The notes: a model not told the origin generated them from the letters alone. A DNA stretch of 64,000 nt from Rhizobium sp. NZLR1 (GCF_017357385.1 NZ_CP071632.1:501501-565500), one strand, 5' to 3'; shown: positions 53,368-62,517, counted from the first letter of the stretch. A program made the numbers and translations.

Positions 53368-54081
53368 ATGGCATCGACACATATTTTTTCTGCCTATGAT
53401 GATGATCTGAAGTTCCTGTCCAGGCGGATTTCCGAAATGGGCGGCCTGGCCGAGCAGATGGTCAGCGAGGCCGTCCGGGCGCTCGTCAACGGCGATACCG
53501 CGCTGGCGCAGAAGGTCATCTCCGACGATGTGATCCTCGATCACGCCGAGCGAGAAATCGGCGACAAGGCGATCGTTACCATCGCCCGCCGTCAACCGAT
53601 GGCCTCGGACCTGCGCGAAATCATGGGTTCGATCCGCATCGCCGCCGATCTCGAACGCGTCGGCGACCTCGGCAAGAACACCGCCAAGCGCGTCATCGCC
53701 GTGCAGAGCACCGGCGTTCCGCGCAAGCTCGCCCGCGGTCTCGAGCATCTGTCCGAGCTGGCGCTCGTCCAGCTCAAGGAAGTGCTCGACGTCTACACGA
53801 CGCGCTCTGCCGACAAGGCCAATGCGATCCGTGAACGCGACAACGAGATCGACGCGATGTACACCTCGTTGTTCCGCGAGCTGCTGACCTACATGATGGA
53901 AGATCCGCGCAACATCACCAGCTGCACGCATCTGCTCTTCTGCGCCAAGAACATCGAGCGCATCGGCGACCACGCCACCAACATCGCCGAGACGATCTAT
54001 TACATGGCGACCGGCGCACAGCCGGAAGGTGACCGTCCGAAAGACGACAGCGCCAACACCGTCGGCGCGGTCACGGAATAA
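53368..54081 (+). CDS. phoU: Phosphate signalling protein PhoU
   Basis: 237 residues with two three-helix PhoU repeats, each with an E/DxxxD-type metal motif (SIRIAADLERVGDLGKN in repeat 1 and CAKNIERIGDHATNIAE in repeat 2). Negative regulator linking Pst to PhoR. It lies 44 bp after pstB. Confidence 0.94.
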   Translation: MASTHIFSAYDDDLKFLSRRISEMGGLAEQMVSEAVRALVNGDTALAQKVISDDVILDHAEREIGDKAIVTIARRQPMASDLREIMGSIRIAADLERVGDLGKNTAKRVIAVQSTGVPRKLARGLEHLSELALVQLKEVLDVYTTRSADKANAIRERDNEIDAMYTSLFRELLTYMMEDPRNITSCTHLLFCAKNIERIGDHATNIAETIYYMATGAQPEGDRPKDDSANTVGAVTE

Positions 54082-54213
54082 AGCCCATACTAGCCGTTGC
54101 GTGCGCGCCCATCCGGGCGCGCAAAGAGGTCGCAGCCACCTTTCTGAATTTGCGCAGGATGCATTGCTTAAATCACCCCGGTTTAAGGAACATGCGCGAG
54201 GAGACCGACAGGC

Positions 54214-54897
54214 ATGATCCCGAGAGTTGCAGTTGTTGAAGACGAGGAAGCCTTGAGCGTGCTTCTTCGCTACAATCTCGAAGCGGAAGGCTTCGAGGTC
54301 GATACTATCCTTCGTGGCGACGAAGCCGAAATCAGGCTTCAGGAGCGCACGCCCGACCTGCTCATCCTCGATTGGATGCTGCCCGGCGTCTCCGGCATCG
54401 AACTCTGCCGGCGCCTGCGCATGCGGCCGGAAACCGAACGTCTGCCGATCATCATGCTGACGGCGCGCGGCGAAGAGAGCGAGCGCGTCCGCGGACTGTC
54501 GACCGGGGCCGACGATTACGTCGTCAAGCCGTTCTCGACCCCGGAGCTCGTTGCCCGCGTCAAGGCGATGCTACGCCGCGCCCGTCCCGAGGTGCTGTCG
54601 ACGGTGCTGAAATGCGGCGATATCGAACTCGACCGCGAAACCCATCGCGTCCATCGCAAAAGCCGCGAAGTCCGCCTCGGCCCCACCGAATTCCGCCTGC
54701 TGGAATTCCTGATGTCGTCGCCGAGCCGAGTCTTCTCCCGCTCGCAGCTCCTCGACGGCGTCTGGGGCCACGATATCTATGTCGACGAACGCACCGTCGA
54801 CGTCCATGTCGGCCGCCTGCGCAAGGCGCTGAACTTCTCCAACATGCAAGACGTCATCCGCACCGTCCGCGGCGCCGGCTATTCGATGGAAGCCTGA
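54214..54897 (+). CDS. phoB: Phosphate regulon response regulator PhoB
   Basis: 227 residues. The receiver domain has D10 and phosphoacceptor D53 in LILDWMLPGVSG, T near IIMLTARGEE and K in DDYVVKPFS. The C-terminal OmpR-type winged helix (about 130-225) ends TVRGAGYSME. AGGAGACC precedes ATG 54214. It binds Pho boxes such as that at 48385. Last gene of the phosphate unit. Confidence 0.95.
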   Translation: MIPRVAVVEDEEALSVLLRYNLEAEGFEVDTILRGDEAEIRLQERTPDLLILDWMLPGVSGIELCRRLRMRPETERLPIIMLTARGEESERVRGLSTGADDYVVKPFSTPELVARVKAMLRRARPEVLSTVLKCGDIELDRETHRVHRKSREVRLGPTEFRLLEFLMSSPSRVFSRSQLLDGVWGHDIYVDERTVDVHVGRLRKALNFSNMQDVIRTVRGAGYSMEA

Positions 54898-54925
54898 GGG
54901 GTTTCCGATAAAGTCGAGCAAGCTC

Positions 54926-54997
54926 TGCCCCTCACCCTAACCCGACCGGGGTCGAGCCACTCGTCTCGACCCCGGTCGGTGCCGGCAGGCGGATGAG
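54926..54997. repeat. RIME-like repeat interrupted by IS110 copy 2
   Basis: TGCCCCTCACCCTAACCC is followed by CCGGGGTCGAG, CTCGACCCCGGTCGGTGCC and GGCAGGCGGATGAG, after which the IS begins. It is almost identical to the uninterrupted repeat at 60435-60511, which therefore shows the empty site. Confidence 0.85.
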
Positions 54998-55012
54998 CGA
55001 CTATCTGGGCTG

Positions 55013-55951
55013 TCAAGTTGCATGTTCGAATTCTCTTCGCGCATCTCGTGCTTTTGCATTGAGAATGACCAGGAGTTTTCGGGCGAGCGCGATGCGGATG
55101 ACCATTTTCGGTTTGCCCTGGCTTTGCAACCTTTGCTGGAATGCCGCCAGATGCGGATTGTGTCGGGCTGCGATGGCGCCAACCAGGAACAGAATGGCGC
55201 GTGGTCCGGAGCGCCCGCCGCGCACCGGCCGATGTCCGCTGCGTTTGCCGCTGTCGTTGGCAATCGGCGCAAGGCCGGCCAGCTTGGCGATCGCCTTGTT
55301 GGAGATCCGGCCGATCTCAGGCAATTCGGCCATCAGCCGGGCAACGGTACGGTTGGCCACGCCCTTGATCGAGCGAAAGGCCTGGTTGAGGCAGGCCCAG
55401 AGCGGATCGTCATCGATCATCGAGGCAATCTCGCCTTCGAGGGTGCGGCTCTGGCGCACCAGAAGCGCGATCACCTCGTTGAGGCTTGCCACGCTCTGAT
55501 GATCGCGGGCCGCACTGCGGCGCTGCCTCTGGACGGTCAGGTCACTCGTGACCTGGGACAGCCGCGCCATCAGCGCCGACAGCCGCATCTGCGCGGCTTT
55601 CGGCGGCGGCAGGGCAGCCAGCCGCTTGGTTTCGGCATAATGGGCGATCATCGCCGCATCGATGCGGTCGGTCTTTTCCAGAAAGCCCATGGCTTCGGCA
55701 AACCGGCGCACATGGCGCGGATTAGCCAAGGCGCAGGCGATCCCCATCTCCCACAACAACAGGAAGGCCGTCCGCTCGTAACCGCCGGAAGCCTCCATGA
55801 CGACGAGCTCGACATTCTCGGCCCGGCAAAGATCGGCCAGCGCGCCGATGCCGGTGGCGTCATTGCTGAAACGCTCAAACGTCCCGGACGGGCGGATAGA
55901 CGCATCCAGCCAGTCCTTCGAAACATCCACTCCACATATAACTCTGTTCAC
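55013..55951 (-). CDS. IS110-family DEDD transposase, copy 2
   Basis: 312 residues from GTG 55951, identical in translation to copy 1, with D9, E53, D95, D98 of the DEDD site and S248 in RGGRSGPRA. Both copies are intact, so either could mobilise the other. No difference from copy 1 was found by eye. Confidence 0.93.
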   Translation of the reverse strand: MNRVICGVDVSKDWLDASIRPSGTFERFSNDATGIGALADLCRAENVELVVMEASGGYERTAFLLLWEMGIACALANPRHVRRFAEAMGFLEKTDRIDAAMIAHYAETKRLAALPPPKAAQMRLSALMARLSQVTSDLTVQRQRRSAARDHQSVASLNEVIALLVRQSRTLEGEIASMIDDDPLWACLNQAFRSIKGVANRTVARLMAELPEIGRISNKAIAKLAGLAPIANDSGKRSGHRPVRGGRSGPRAILFLVGAIAARHNPHLAAFQQRLQSQGKPKMVIRIALARKLLVILNAKARDARREFEHAT

Positions 55952-56146
55952 GGTAACCTGCCTTGTGCGTGCGATTGGAACCAAGCGACTATTCGGTCGT
56001 ACGTGACGATGACGAAGATCCCAGGCTCATCCACGGTTGTAACCAGAGGGGGAACGGGCGACTTCGTCACGCCTCTGGCCGGGTGGCCACCCGGCCAGAG
56101 GCTCAATCGCTTCCATCGCACAAAATCTCTAACGTGCAGATACAAG
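55952..56146 (-). ncRNA. Putative bridge RNA of IS110 copy 2
   Basis: Identical to 35896-36090. Target guides CCCCCTC at 56046-56052 and GGATGAG at 56026-56032, donor guides ATAGTCGCT at 55984-55992 and ACAAG at 55962-55966 (minus strand). The site into which this copy is inserted (CCCC-CT-CATCCGCC on the minus strand) matches the target guides. Confidence 0.72.
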
Positions 56147-56173
56147 GGGCAGCCACACCCAACGTACTCACAT

Positions 56174-56201
56174 AAAAAAACGGGCCTTCCAGCCCGTTTT
56201 T
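56174..56201. terminator. Bidirectional terminator downstream of gcrA
   Basis: A-run, CGGGC, loop CTTCCA, GCCCG, T-run. The stem is flanked by runs on both sides, so it can work for gcrA on the minus strand and against transcripts from the IS side. Confidence 0.85.
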
Positions 56202-56223
56202 GCATGTCGACAATGTCACCCGT

Positions 56224-56757
56224 TCAGCTCGCCCGCGCTGCCGCCCGGCGGCGTTCGTTGACGGGCTGGTAGGCGAGTTTCTGGTGATAGCCGCAATAGG
56301 GTGAATTGTCGGGGGACTCGCAGCCGCAGAAGTGGAAGTCATCCTTCAGCGGATCGCCGACCGGCCACTTGCAAGTGCGTTCGGTCAGTTCCGTCAGGCC
56401 GAGGCGGCGGGAGATCGGCACGACCACGTTGCCTTTCGGCACGTATTCCATTTCCTCGACCGTTTCGATCTCGATCTCTTCCTTCAGCATCGTTGCGCCC
56501 TGCTGGCGGGTAACGGTGCGGGTGGTGATCCGAGAGGCGAAGTTCGGCGCGCGCGGCGCCGATGTATTGCGTTTCGGCGTTCGGGCCGTGGCGGCCGTGC
56601 CGCCGGCCTTGGCGCGGCCCGGAAGGCTCAGGCGGTGCACCTTGCCGATTACAGCGTTTCTGCTGACACCGCCAAGTTGCGCCGCGATCTGGCTGGCGCT
56701 CAGTCCTTCGGCCCAAAGCTTCTTGAGTTTCTCGACCCGCTCGTCTGTCCAGTTCAT
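56224..56757 (-). CDS. gcrA: GcrA cell-cycle regulator
   Basis: 177 residues. The N-terminal HTH begins MNWTDERVEKLKKLWAEGLS and continues QIAAQLGGVSRNAVIGKVHRL, the GcrA hallmark. A linker and a C-terminal zinc-like domain (CKWPVGDP, FHFCGCES, YCGYH) follow. GcrA acts with sigma-70 at promoters with CcrM-methylated GANTC sites. ATG 56757 has GGAGACAGG upstream. Its own promoter region contains a cluster of GANTC sites. Confidence 0.94.
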   Translation of the reverse strand: MNWTDERVEKLKKLWAEGLSASQIAAQLGGVSRNAVIGKVHRLSLPGRAKAGGTAATARTPKRNTSAPRAPNFASRITTRTVTRQQGATMLKEEIEIETVEEMEYVPKGNVVVPISRRLGLTELTERTCKWPVGDPLKDDFHFCGCESPDNSPYCGYHQKLAYQPVNERRRAAARAS

Positions 56758-57180
56758 GCCCTGTCTCCACCTTCTGCGTTGGTGATGGCAGAATCCCTCA
56801 CCGTTGCCTCGGAAGCTCCGAAACAAGAAACGCTTGATCAATTTTGGTGACTAGTTCCGCCGCATGCAGTCTAGTAATTGAACTTTAACCTAGTGTGAGC
56901 GTGACTCCGTGACAAGAGTCGCATGAATCCGGATGAATCGAATTCGGAGTTTTCCCCAACTTGCTGCCCCAGCGTGTCATTTCTGCAATAAAGCCTGTTG
57001 AAGGTCGAAAACACCGCTGTACAACCTTGCTGCATGCGCTAAGGGCGCAGTTTTGTTGACATTGCAGCGCGAAAAGGAAATAGTACCGCTGGCCGCCGCA
57101 AGGCGGCATTTTTAATTTTTCGGGCCTGGTTTTCTTAGCCGGAGTCCGTTGCTTGATAACTCTGATCGGGAGACCGCGCC
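56758..57180. promoter_or_regulatory. gcrA-argD divergent region with clustered GANTC methylation sites
   Basis: No gene is seen in 423 bp. GANTC occurs at 56791, 56903, 56916, 56925 and 56935, the last four within 37 bp. These are sites for the CcrM adenine methylase, whose marks GcrA reads, so cell-cycle-dependent control or gcrA autoregulation is plausible. The right part (57000-57180) is the argD promoter side. Confidence 0.55.
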
Positions 57181-58380
57181 ATGGCTGAAGCCGCGCCGCT
57201 TTATGACACCTACTCTCGTGCCCCGCTGCGGTTCGAGCGAGGCGAGGGCGTGTGGCTGATCACCGAAAGCGGCGAACGTTATCTCGATTTCGGCGCCGGT
57301 GTTGCCGTCACCTCGGTCGGCCACGGCAATCCGCATGTGGTCGGCGCGCTGAAGGAGCAGGCCGACAAGGTCTGGCACCTCTCCAACATCTATGAGATCC
57401 CCGGCCAGGAGCGTTTGGCCAAACGGCTGACCGACGCCACCTTCGCCGACAAGGTGTTCTTCACCAATTCGGGTGCTGAAGCGCTCGAATGCGCGATCAA
57501 GACGGCGCGCCGTTATCAGTTTTCCAACGGCCATCCCGAGCGCTTCCATATCATCACCTTCGAGGGCGCCTTCCATGGGCGGACGCTCGCGACAATCGCC
57601 GCCGGTGGCCAGGAGAAATATCTCGAAGGCTTCGGCCCCAAGGCGCCGGGTTTCGATCAGGTGGCGTTCGGCGACATCGAAGCGGTCCGCGCCGCGATCA
57701 CCGATGCGACGGCGGCAATCCTCATCGAGCCGGTGCAGGGCGAGGGCGGCGTGCGTCCTGCCACCCCCGAATTCATGAAGGCGCTTCGCCAGATTTGCGA
57801 CGAAAACGGCCTGCTGTTGATCCTCGACGAGGTCCAGACCGGCGTTGGCCGCACCGGCAGGTTCTTTGCCCATGAATGGTCGGGCGTCACGCCCGACATC
57901 ATGGCGGTTGCCAAGGGCATCGGCGGTGGTTTCCCGCTCGGCGCCTGCCTTGCTACTTCAGAGGCCGCCTCCGGCATGAAGGCCGGCACGCATGGCTCGA
58001 CCTATGGCGGCAATCCGCTCGCCATGGCCGTCGGCAGCGCCGTGCTCGACATCATCCTCGCCGATGGCTTCCTCCAGCAGGTGCGCGACGTAGCACTCGT
58101 CTTCCGCCAGGGCCTCGCCTCGCTGAAGGATCGCTATCCCGATGTGATCGAGGATATCAGAGGCGAGGGGCTGTTGCTCGGCATCAAGGCTGCTATTCCC
58201 TCGGCCGAATTGCTGCAGGCGATCCGCGCCGCCCATCTGCTCGGCATACCCGCCGGCGATAACGTCATCCGCCTTCTTCCGCCCCTCGTCGTCACCGCCG
58301 AGGAAGCCCGAGAGGGCCTTGACCGCATCGAGCGCGCCGCCGAGAGCATTCGCGCCGCGAAGGTCAAGAAAACGGCTTGA
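57181..58380 (+). CDS. argD: Acetylornithine aminotransferase ArgD
   Basis: 399 residues. Class-III PLP aminotransferase. The PLP lysine is K245 in [17 protein letters not shown], with [14 protein letters not shown] before it and [16 protein letters not shown] for cofactor phosphate binding. Converts N-acetylglutamate semialdehyde to N-acetylornithine in arginine synthesis. It is followed 37 bp later by argF, forming an operon. Confidence 0.94.
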   Translation: MAEAAPLYDTYSRAPLRFERGEGVWLITESGERYLDFGAGVAVTSVGHGNPHVVGALKEQADKVWHLSNIYEIPGQERLAKRLTDATFADKVFFTNSGAEALECAIKTARRYQFSNGHPERFHIITFEGAFHGRTLATIAAGGQEKYLEGFGPKAPGFDQVAFGDIEAVRAAITDATAAILIEPVQGEGGVRPATPEFMKALRQICDENGLLLILDEVQTGVGRTGRFFAHEWSGVTPDIMAVAKGIGGGFPLGACLATSEAASGMKAGTHGSTYGGNPLAMAVGSAVLDIILADGFLQQVRDVALVFRQGLASLKDRYPDVIEDIRGEGLLLGIKAAIPSAELLQAIRAAHLLGIPAGDNVIRLLPPLVVTAEEAREGLDRIERAAESIRAAKVKKTA

Positions 58381-58417
58381 AGAGATTGCCGCCTTCGGGC
58401 GCAGCACAGGTAAGAAC

Positions 58418-59332
58418 ATGGCTCCCAAACATTTCCTCGATCTTTCCGCGGTCACCTCAGCCGATCTCAGAATCATCATGAACGATGCGCTCGCCCGCAA
58501 GCAGGCCTTCAAGGCCGGCACGGGCGACAAGCCGCTCGCCGGCAAGATGCTGGCGATGATCTTCGAGAAGCCGTCGACGCGCACCCGCGTCTCCTTCGAT
58601 GTCGGCATGCGCCAGCTCGGCGGCGAAACGCTGTTCCTGTCCGGCACCGAGATGCAGCTCGGCCGCGCCGAGACGATCGGCGACACCGCCAAGGTTCTGT
58701 CGCGTTATGTCGATGCGATCATGATCCGCACTACCGAGCATTCGCGCCTGGTGGAGCTTGCCGAACATGCGACCGTGCCTGTGATCAACGCGCTGACGGA
58801 TGACACCCATCCCTGCCAGATCATGGCCGATATCATGACCTTCGAAGAGCATCGCGGCCCGATCAAGGGAAAGACCATCGCCTGGACCGGCGACGGCAAC
58901 AATGTGCTGCATTCGCTGGTCGAAGGCGCCGCCCGCTTCGGCTATCGCATGAACATGGCGGTGCCCCTTGGCTCGGAGCCTAAGGATCACTATCTGAACT
59001 GGGCCCGCAATGAGGGCGCCGAAATCATGCTCTGCCATGATGCCGACCGTGCGGTCGAAGGCGTCGATTGCGTGGTGACCGATACCTGGGTCTCCATGAA
59101 TCAGGAACATCGGGCCCGGGGTCACAATGTCTTTCAGCCTTACCAGGTCAACGCGGCCTTGATGGCGAAGGCCGGCAATGATGCATTGTTCATGCATTGC
59201 CTGCCCGCTCATCGCGGTGAGGAAGTGACGGACGACGTGATCGATGGTCCGCAATCCGTGGTCTTCGATGAAGCGGAAAACCGTCTTCATGCGCAGAAGT
59301 CGATTCTTGCTTGGTGCCTGGGCGCGATCTGA
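58418..59332 (+). CDS. argF: Ornithine carbamoyltransferase ArgF
   Basis: 304 residues from ATG 58418; an earlier in-frame ATG lies inside argD. Carbamoyl-phosphate motif STRTR at 53-57, HPCQ for carbamoyl phosphate, and ornithine-loop [12 protein letters not shown] near the C-terminus. Forms citrulline. Cotranscribed with argD and probably hslO. Confidence 0.95.
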   Translation: MAPKHFLDLSAVTSADLRIIMNDALARKQAFKAGTGDKPLAGKMLAMIFEKPSTRTRVSFDVGMRQLGGETLFLSGTEMQLGRAETIGDTAKVLSRYVDAIMIRTTEHSRLVELAEHATVPVINALTDDTHPCQIMADIMTFEEHRGPIKGKTIAWTGDGNNVLHSLVEGAARFGYRMNMAVPLGSEPKDHYLNWARNEGAEIMLCHDADRAVEGVDCVVTDTWVSMNQEHRARGHNVFQPYQVNAALMAKAGNDALFMHCLPAHRGEEVTDDVIDGPQSVVFDEAENRLHAQKSILAWCLGAI

Positions 59333-59420
59333 ACCATAATCGGACGCCGCGTGCGAAAAACGCGTGGCCGCGCGAGCGAAGAGCACCCTGTCCTTTCGCT
59401 TGAAAACTAGGAGTGAATCC

Positions 59421-60413
59421 ATGGCAGAAGCTGCAGCCGCCCTCGGCCAGTTCGATTTCGCCGGCGATGACCATGTCGTCCCCTTTCAGGTGGACGGGCT
59501 GGATGTGCGCGGCCGCGCCGTCCAGCTCGGCCCGATGCTCGACGCGATCCTCGAGCGCCATCATTATCCGGCCCCTGTCGCCCGGCTGCTCGCCGAAGTC
59601 GTCGTGCTGACGGTGCTGCTCGGCACCTCGCTGAAGTTTGACGGCAAGTTCACCGTGCAGACCAAGGGCGACGGCCCGGTCGATCTTCTCGTTGCCGATT
59701 TTTCGACGCCGGAAAATGTCCGTGCCTATGCCCGTTTCGACCAGGCGCTGCTCGACAAGGCCATTGAAGCTGGCGAAACCGAGCCGGAGCAATTGCTCGG
59801 CCACGGCGTGCTTGCCTTCACCATCGACCAGGGCAAGTTCGGCCAGCCCTACCAAGGTATTGTCGCGCTCGACGGCACCACGCTCGAGGACATTGCCGGC
59901 GTCTACTTCCGCCAGTCGGAGCAGATCCCGACGCGCGTGCGTCTGGCCGCGGCCGAACTCTTCGATCGCGACGATGAAGGCCAGCCACGCCATCGCTGGC
60001 GGGCAGGTGGCCTTGTCGCCCAGTTCCTGCCGGAAGCGCCGGAGCGCATGCGTCAACCGGATCTCCACGGCGGCGACGGCGACACCGGCAGCCGCCCGCA
60101 TAGCGAGGACGATTCCTGGGCCGAAGCGCGTTCGCTGGTCGAGACCATCGATGCGGATGAACTCACCGATCCGCTGGTTGGCACCGAGCGGCTGCTGTTC
60201 CGCCTGTTCCACGAGCGCGGCGTGCGCGTCTACGAACCGCGCGCCGTCTTCGATCGCTGCAGCTGTTCGCGTGACAAGATCAAGGGCGTGCTGAAGGGCT
60301 TCTCTGCCGAGGAGATCGAGGCCAGCCAGGAAGATGGCGAGATCGCTGTCACCTGCGAATTCTGCTCGACCACCTATCGCTTCGAGCCGGTCGAACTTCA
60401 GCCGGCCGAATAG
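59421..60413 (+). CDS. hslO: Redox-regulated chaperone Hsp33
   Basis: 330 residues. The C-terminal redox switch CSC near residue 275 and CEFC about 30 residues on form the zinc-binding four-cysteine site of Hsp33. The N-terminal domain is typical (VVLTVLLGTSLKFDGKFTVQ). CTAGGAG precedes ATG 59421. Oxidation-activated holdase in the cytoplasm. The argF-hslO order is common in rhizobia. Confidence 0.93.
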   Translation: MAEAAAALGQFDFAGDDHVVPFQVDGLDVRGRAVQLGPMLDAILERHHYPAPVARLLAEVVVLTVLLGTSLKFDGKFTVQTKGDGPVDLLVADFSTPENVRAYARFDQALLDKAIEAGETEPEQLLGHGVLAFTIDQGKFGQPYQGIVALDGTTLEDIAGVYFRQSEQIPTRVRLAAAELFDRDDEGQPRHRWRAGGLVAQFLPEAPERMRQPDLHGGDGDTGSRPHSEDDSWAEARSLVETIDADELTDPLVGTERLLFRLFHERGVRVYEPRAVFDRCSCSRDKIKGVLKGFSAEEIEASQEDGEIAVTCEFCSTTYRFEPVELQPAE

Positions 60414-60434
60414 GCTCGGTTGGCCCCTGATATC

Positions 60435-60511
60435 TGCCCCTCACCCTAACCCTTGCCGGGGTCGAGCCACCGGTCTCGACCCCGGTCGGTGCCGGCAGGC
60501 GGATGAGGGGC
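60435..60511. repeat. RIME-like repeat, copy 7 (empty-site twin of the copy-2 IS target)
   Basis: Starts TGCCCCTCACCCTAACCC, holds the palindromic CCGGGGTCGAG/CTCGACCCCGG arms and ends GGCAGGCGGATGAGGGGC without interruption. It differs from 54926-54997 at only a few positions. It lies between convergent hslO and apaG. Confidence 0.8.
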
Positions 60512-60559
60512 CGGTGTCGGCAATCTATCAAGCGGGCAAAATGATTTCGGGCCGGCCTG

Positions 60560-60952
60560 TCAGTTGAGCACGCGCAACAACCCCGGTGAATCCAGCGAGA
60601 AGGCGGGAATGTCGACATCGAAGGTGTCGCCTTCGTCCGTTTCCATCTGGTAATGGCCGAACATCAGCCCGGAGGGGGTGTCGAGTGGGCAGCCGGAGGA
60701 ATATTCGTAGGTGTCGCCGGGGCTGAGCCGCGGCTGTTCGCCGACGACGCCCGGACCGGTGACCTCGTCCACCTGTCCATTCTGGTCGGTGATATTCCAA
60801 TAGCGATTGACCAGGCGAACGGCGATGCCGGAATTGTTGCTGATGACAATCCGATAGCCCCAGACATAGCGATCGTCGTCCGGATCGGATTGCTCCTCCA
60901 GATAGAATGGTTCGACGACGACTTCGATATCTTTTGTGAGGGCGCGATACAT
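60560..60952 (-). CDS. apaG: ApaG/CorD family protein
   Basis: 130 residues from ATG 60952, the usual ApaG length, beginning [21 protein letters not shown]. Fibronectin-type-III-like fold with [41 protein letters not shown] and GLMFGHYQM. Often linked to magnesium/cobalt or diadenosine metabolism, with no defined biochemical role. An upstream ATG at 60970 is less likely. Confidence 0.92.
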   Translation of the reverse strand: MYRALTKDIEVVVEPFYLEEQSDPDDDRYVWGYRIVISNNSGIAVRLVNRYWNITDQNGQVDEVTGPGVVGEQPRLSPGDTYEYSSGCPLDTPSGLMFGHYQMETDEGDTFDVDIPAFSLDSPGLLRVLN

Positions 60953-61140
60953 GCCTTGCACCTTAGTCAAGATATGTTACCCGTATCTTATAAGAGGCCC
61001 TGCCCGTCAAGAAACGGAACGTTGATCGTCACTAAAACGGTCGTGATCGAAGTGTTTCGATCGTTAAGCCTAATTGTCGGTGTCAATTCCACTTCCGAAC
61101 GCCGGCGCGACCGAGCTTGTTCCCCCGGCCTCAACCTGCT

Positions 61141-61201
61141 GAGGTCCGGCGAGCCGAACGCCGGTGAGGTCTGGCGAGCCGAACCCCAAGCGAGGTCCGG
61201 C
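61141..61201. repeat. Short imperfect tandem repeat
   Basis: GAGGTCCGGCGAGCCGAAC recurs at 61166 with one change and partly at 61192, with a period of 25-26 bp. It is in the 265-bp gap between apaG and the metZ 3' end. No function apparent. Confidence 0.7.
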
Positions 61202-61217
61202 CGCCAATATCCCTGGA

Positions 61218-62402
61218 TCAGGCCGAGACCTTGGCAAGCGCCTTGGCGAAATCCTCGATCAGGTCGTCGGTATCCTCGATGCCGGCCGAAAGGCGGACCG
61301 TACCCGGGGAAATGCCGAGTTCGGCGCGCGCCTCCTCCGACAGGTTCTTGTGGGTGGTGGTTGCCGGATGGGTGATCAGGCTCTTGCTGTCGCCGAGATT
61401 GTTGGAAATCTTGATGATATCGAGCGCGTTCTGCAGCGCGAAGGCGGCTTCCTTGCCGCCCTTCAGCTCGAAGGCGACGAGGGTCGAGCCGCCGGTCATC
61501 TGCTTGGCGATGATATCGGCCTGCGGATGGTCCTTGCGGCCGGGATAGATCACCTTGGCGACCTTGCTTTGCTCGGCCAGAAAATCGGCGATCTTCGCCG
61601 CATTCTCAGTCTGCTGCTTCACGCGCAGCGGCAGCGTCTCGATGCCCTTCAGCAGCGTCCAGGCGTTGAACGGCGACATGGCCGGGCCGGTGTGGCGGAA
61701 GTAGTCGTGCAGATTCTCGTCGATCCAGTCCTTGTCGGCCAGCACCACGCCGCCGAGGCAGCGGCCCTGGCCGTCAATATGTTTGGTGGCGGAATAGACG
61801 ACGATATGGGCGCCGAGCTCCAACGGCTTCTGGAAAAGCGGCGTGGCGAAGACGTTGTCGACGATGACCTTGGCGCCGATCTGGTTGGCGAGCTTGGCAA
61901 CACCTGAGATATCGACCACTTCGAGCGTCGGGTTGGTCGGGCTTTCCAGGAAGAACACCTTGGTGTTCGGCCGGATTGCCTTTTCCCAATTTGCAAGATC
62001 CCGGCCGTCGACCAGCGTGCACTCGATGCCGTATTTCGGCGCCAATGTCTCGACAACCCAGCGGCAGGAACCGAACAGCGCGCGCGCCGCGACGATATGG
62101 TCGCCTGATTTGACCTGGCAGAGCACCGCCGCGGTGACGGCCGCCATGCCGGAGGCGGTGGCGCGGGCGTCTTCCGCGCCTTCGAGCATGCACATGCGCT
62201 TTTCGAACATGTCGTTGGTCGGGCTGCCGTAGCGGGCGTAGATGTAGCCTTCCGTCTCGCCCTTGAAGCGGGCTTCGGCCGCCTCCGACGTCTCATAGAC
62301 GAAACCCTGCGTGAGATAGATTGCTTCGGACGTCTCGCCATATTGCGAACGCAAGGTTCCGCCGTGGACGAGTTGGGTTGCCGGGCGCCAGGTCTTGCTC
62401 AT
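61218..62402 (-). CDS. metZ: O-succinylhomoserine sulfhydrylase MetZ
   Basis: 394 residues from ATG 62402. Cys/Met-metabolism PLP enzyme with lysine K207 in VVYSATKHIDGQGRCLGG and the SPTNPTLEVVDI segment. The MetZ-type start MSKTWRPATQLVHGGTLRS separates it from MetB/MetC. Makes homocysteine from O-succinylhomoserine and sulfide. A SAM-II riboswitch and terminator precede it, so methionine synthesis is shut off when SAM is abundant. Confidence 0.93.
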   Translation of the reverse strand: MSKTWRPATQLVHGGTLRSQYGETSEAIYLTQGFVYETSEAAEARFKGETEGYIYARYGSPTNDMFEKRMCMLEGAEDARATASGMAAVTAAVLCQVKSGDHIVAARALFGSCRWVVETLAPKYGIECTLVDGRDLANWEKAIRPNTKVFFLESPTNPTLEVVDISGVAKLANQIGAKVIVDNVFATPLFQKPLELGAHIVVYSATKHIDGQGRCLGGVVLADKDWIDENLHDYFRHTGPAMSPFNAWTLLKGIETLPLRVKQQTENAAKIADFLAEQSKVAKVIYPGRKDHPQADIIAKQMTGGSTLVAFELKGGKEAAFALQNALDIIKISNNLGDSKSLITHPATTTHKNLSEEARAELGISPGTVRLSAGIEDTDDLIEDFAKALAKVSA

Positions 62403-62421
62403 GCCATCACCTTCACATAAC

Positions 62422-62450
62422 AAAAAAACCGGTCGCAAAAGCAGACCGGT
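62422..62450 (-). terminator. Terminator in the metZ leader
   Basis: On the minus strand ACCGGTC and GACCGGT pair around TGCTTTTGC and are followed by seven T residues, 20 bases before the metZ start. An alternative pairing of an upstream GACCGGG with the first arm could prevent it. It fits riboswitch-controlled attenuation. Confidence 0.75.
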
Positions 62451-62462
62451 TTTCAACCCGGT

Positions 62463-62517
62463 CTTTTTAGCCACTTGTTTAACGTGGCTGCAAGCCGACC
62501 GGCCAAATCACCACGGG
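62463..62517 (-). ncRNA. SAM-II riboswitch upstream of metZ
   Basis: The minus strand reads CCCGTGGTGATTTGG, then CCGGTCGGCTTGCAGCC, ACGTTAAACAAGTGG and CTAAAAAG. CGTGG pairs with CCACG to form the stem, and the GCTTGCAGCCACG and GCTAAAAAG segments are the conserved pseudoknot elements of the SAM-II class, which is known before metA/metZ/metX in Alphaproteobacteria. It is 60 to 115 bases upstream of metZ. Confidence 0.88.

Larger units (their letters stand above)
54998..56146 (-). mobile_element. IS110-family insertion sequence, copy 2
   Basis: Same 1149-bp sequence as copy 1, in the same orientation 20,056 bp away. The left flank is GGCGGATGAG and the right flank GGGCAGCC. Removing the element restores GGATGAGGGGC, the intact end of the intergenic repeat, so the insertion caused no visible deletion or duplication apart from a shared AG (CT on the transposase strand). 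Confidence 0.93.

Noticed and set aside
34942..56146. Composite transposon carrying the pst-pho genes
   Set aside because: IS110 elements recombine at specific guided sites without inverted ends, and the enclosed genes are normal chromosomal core; two independent insertions are simpler.
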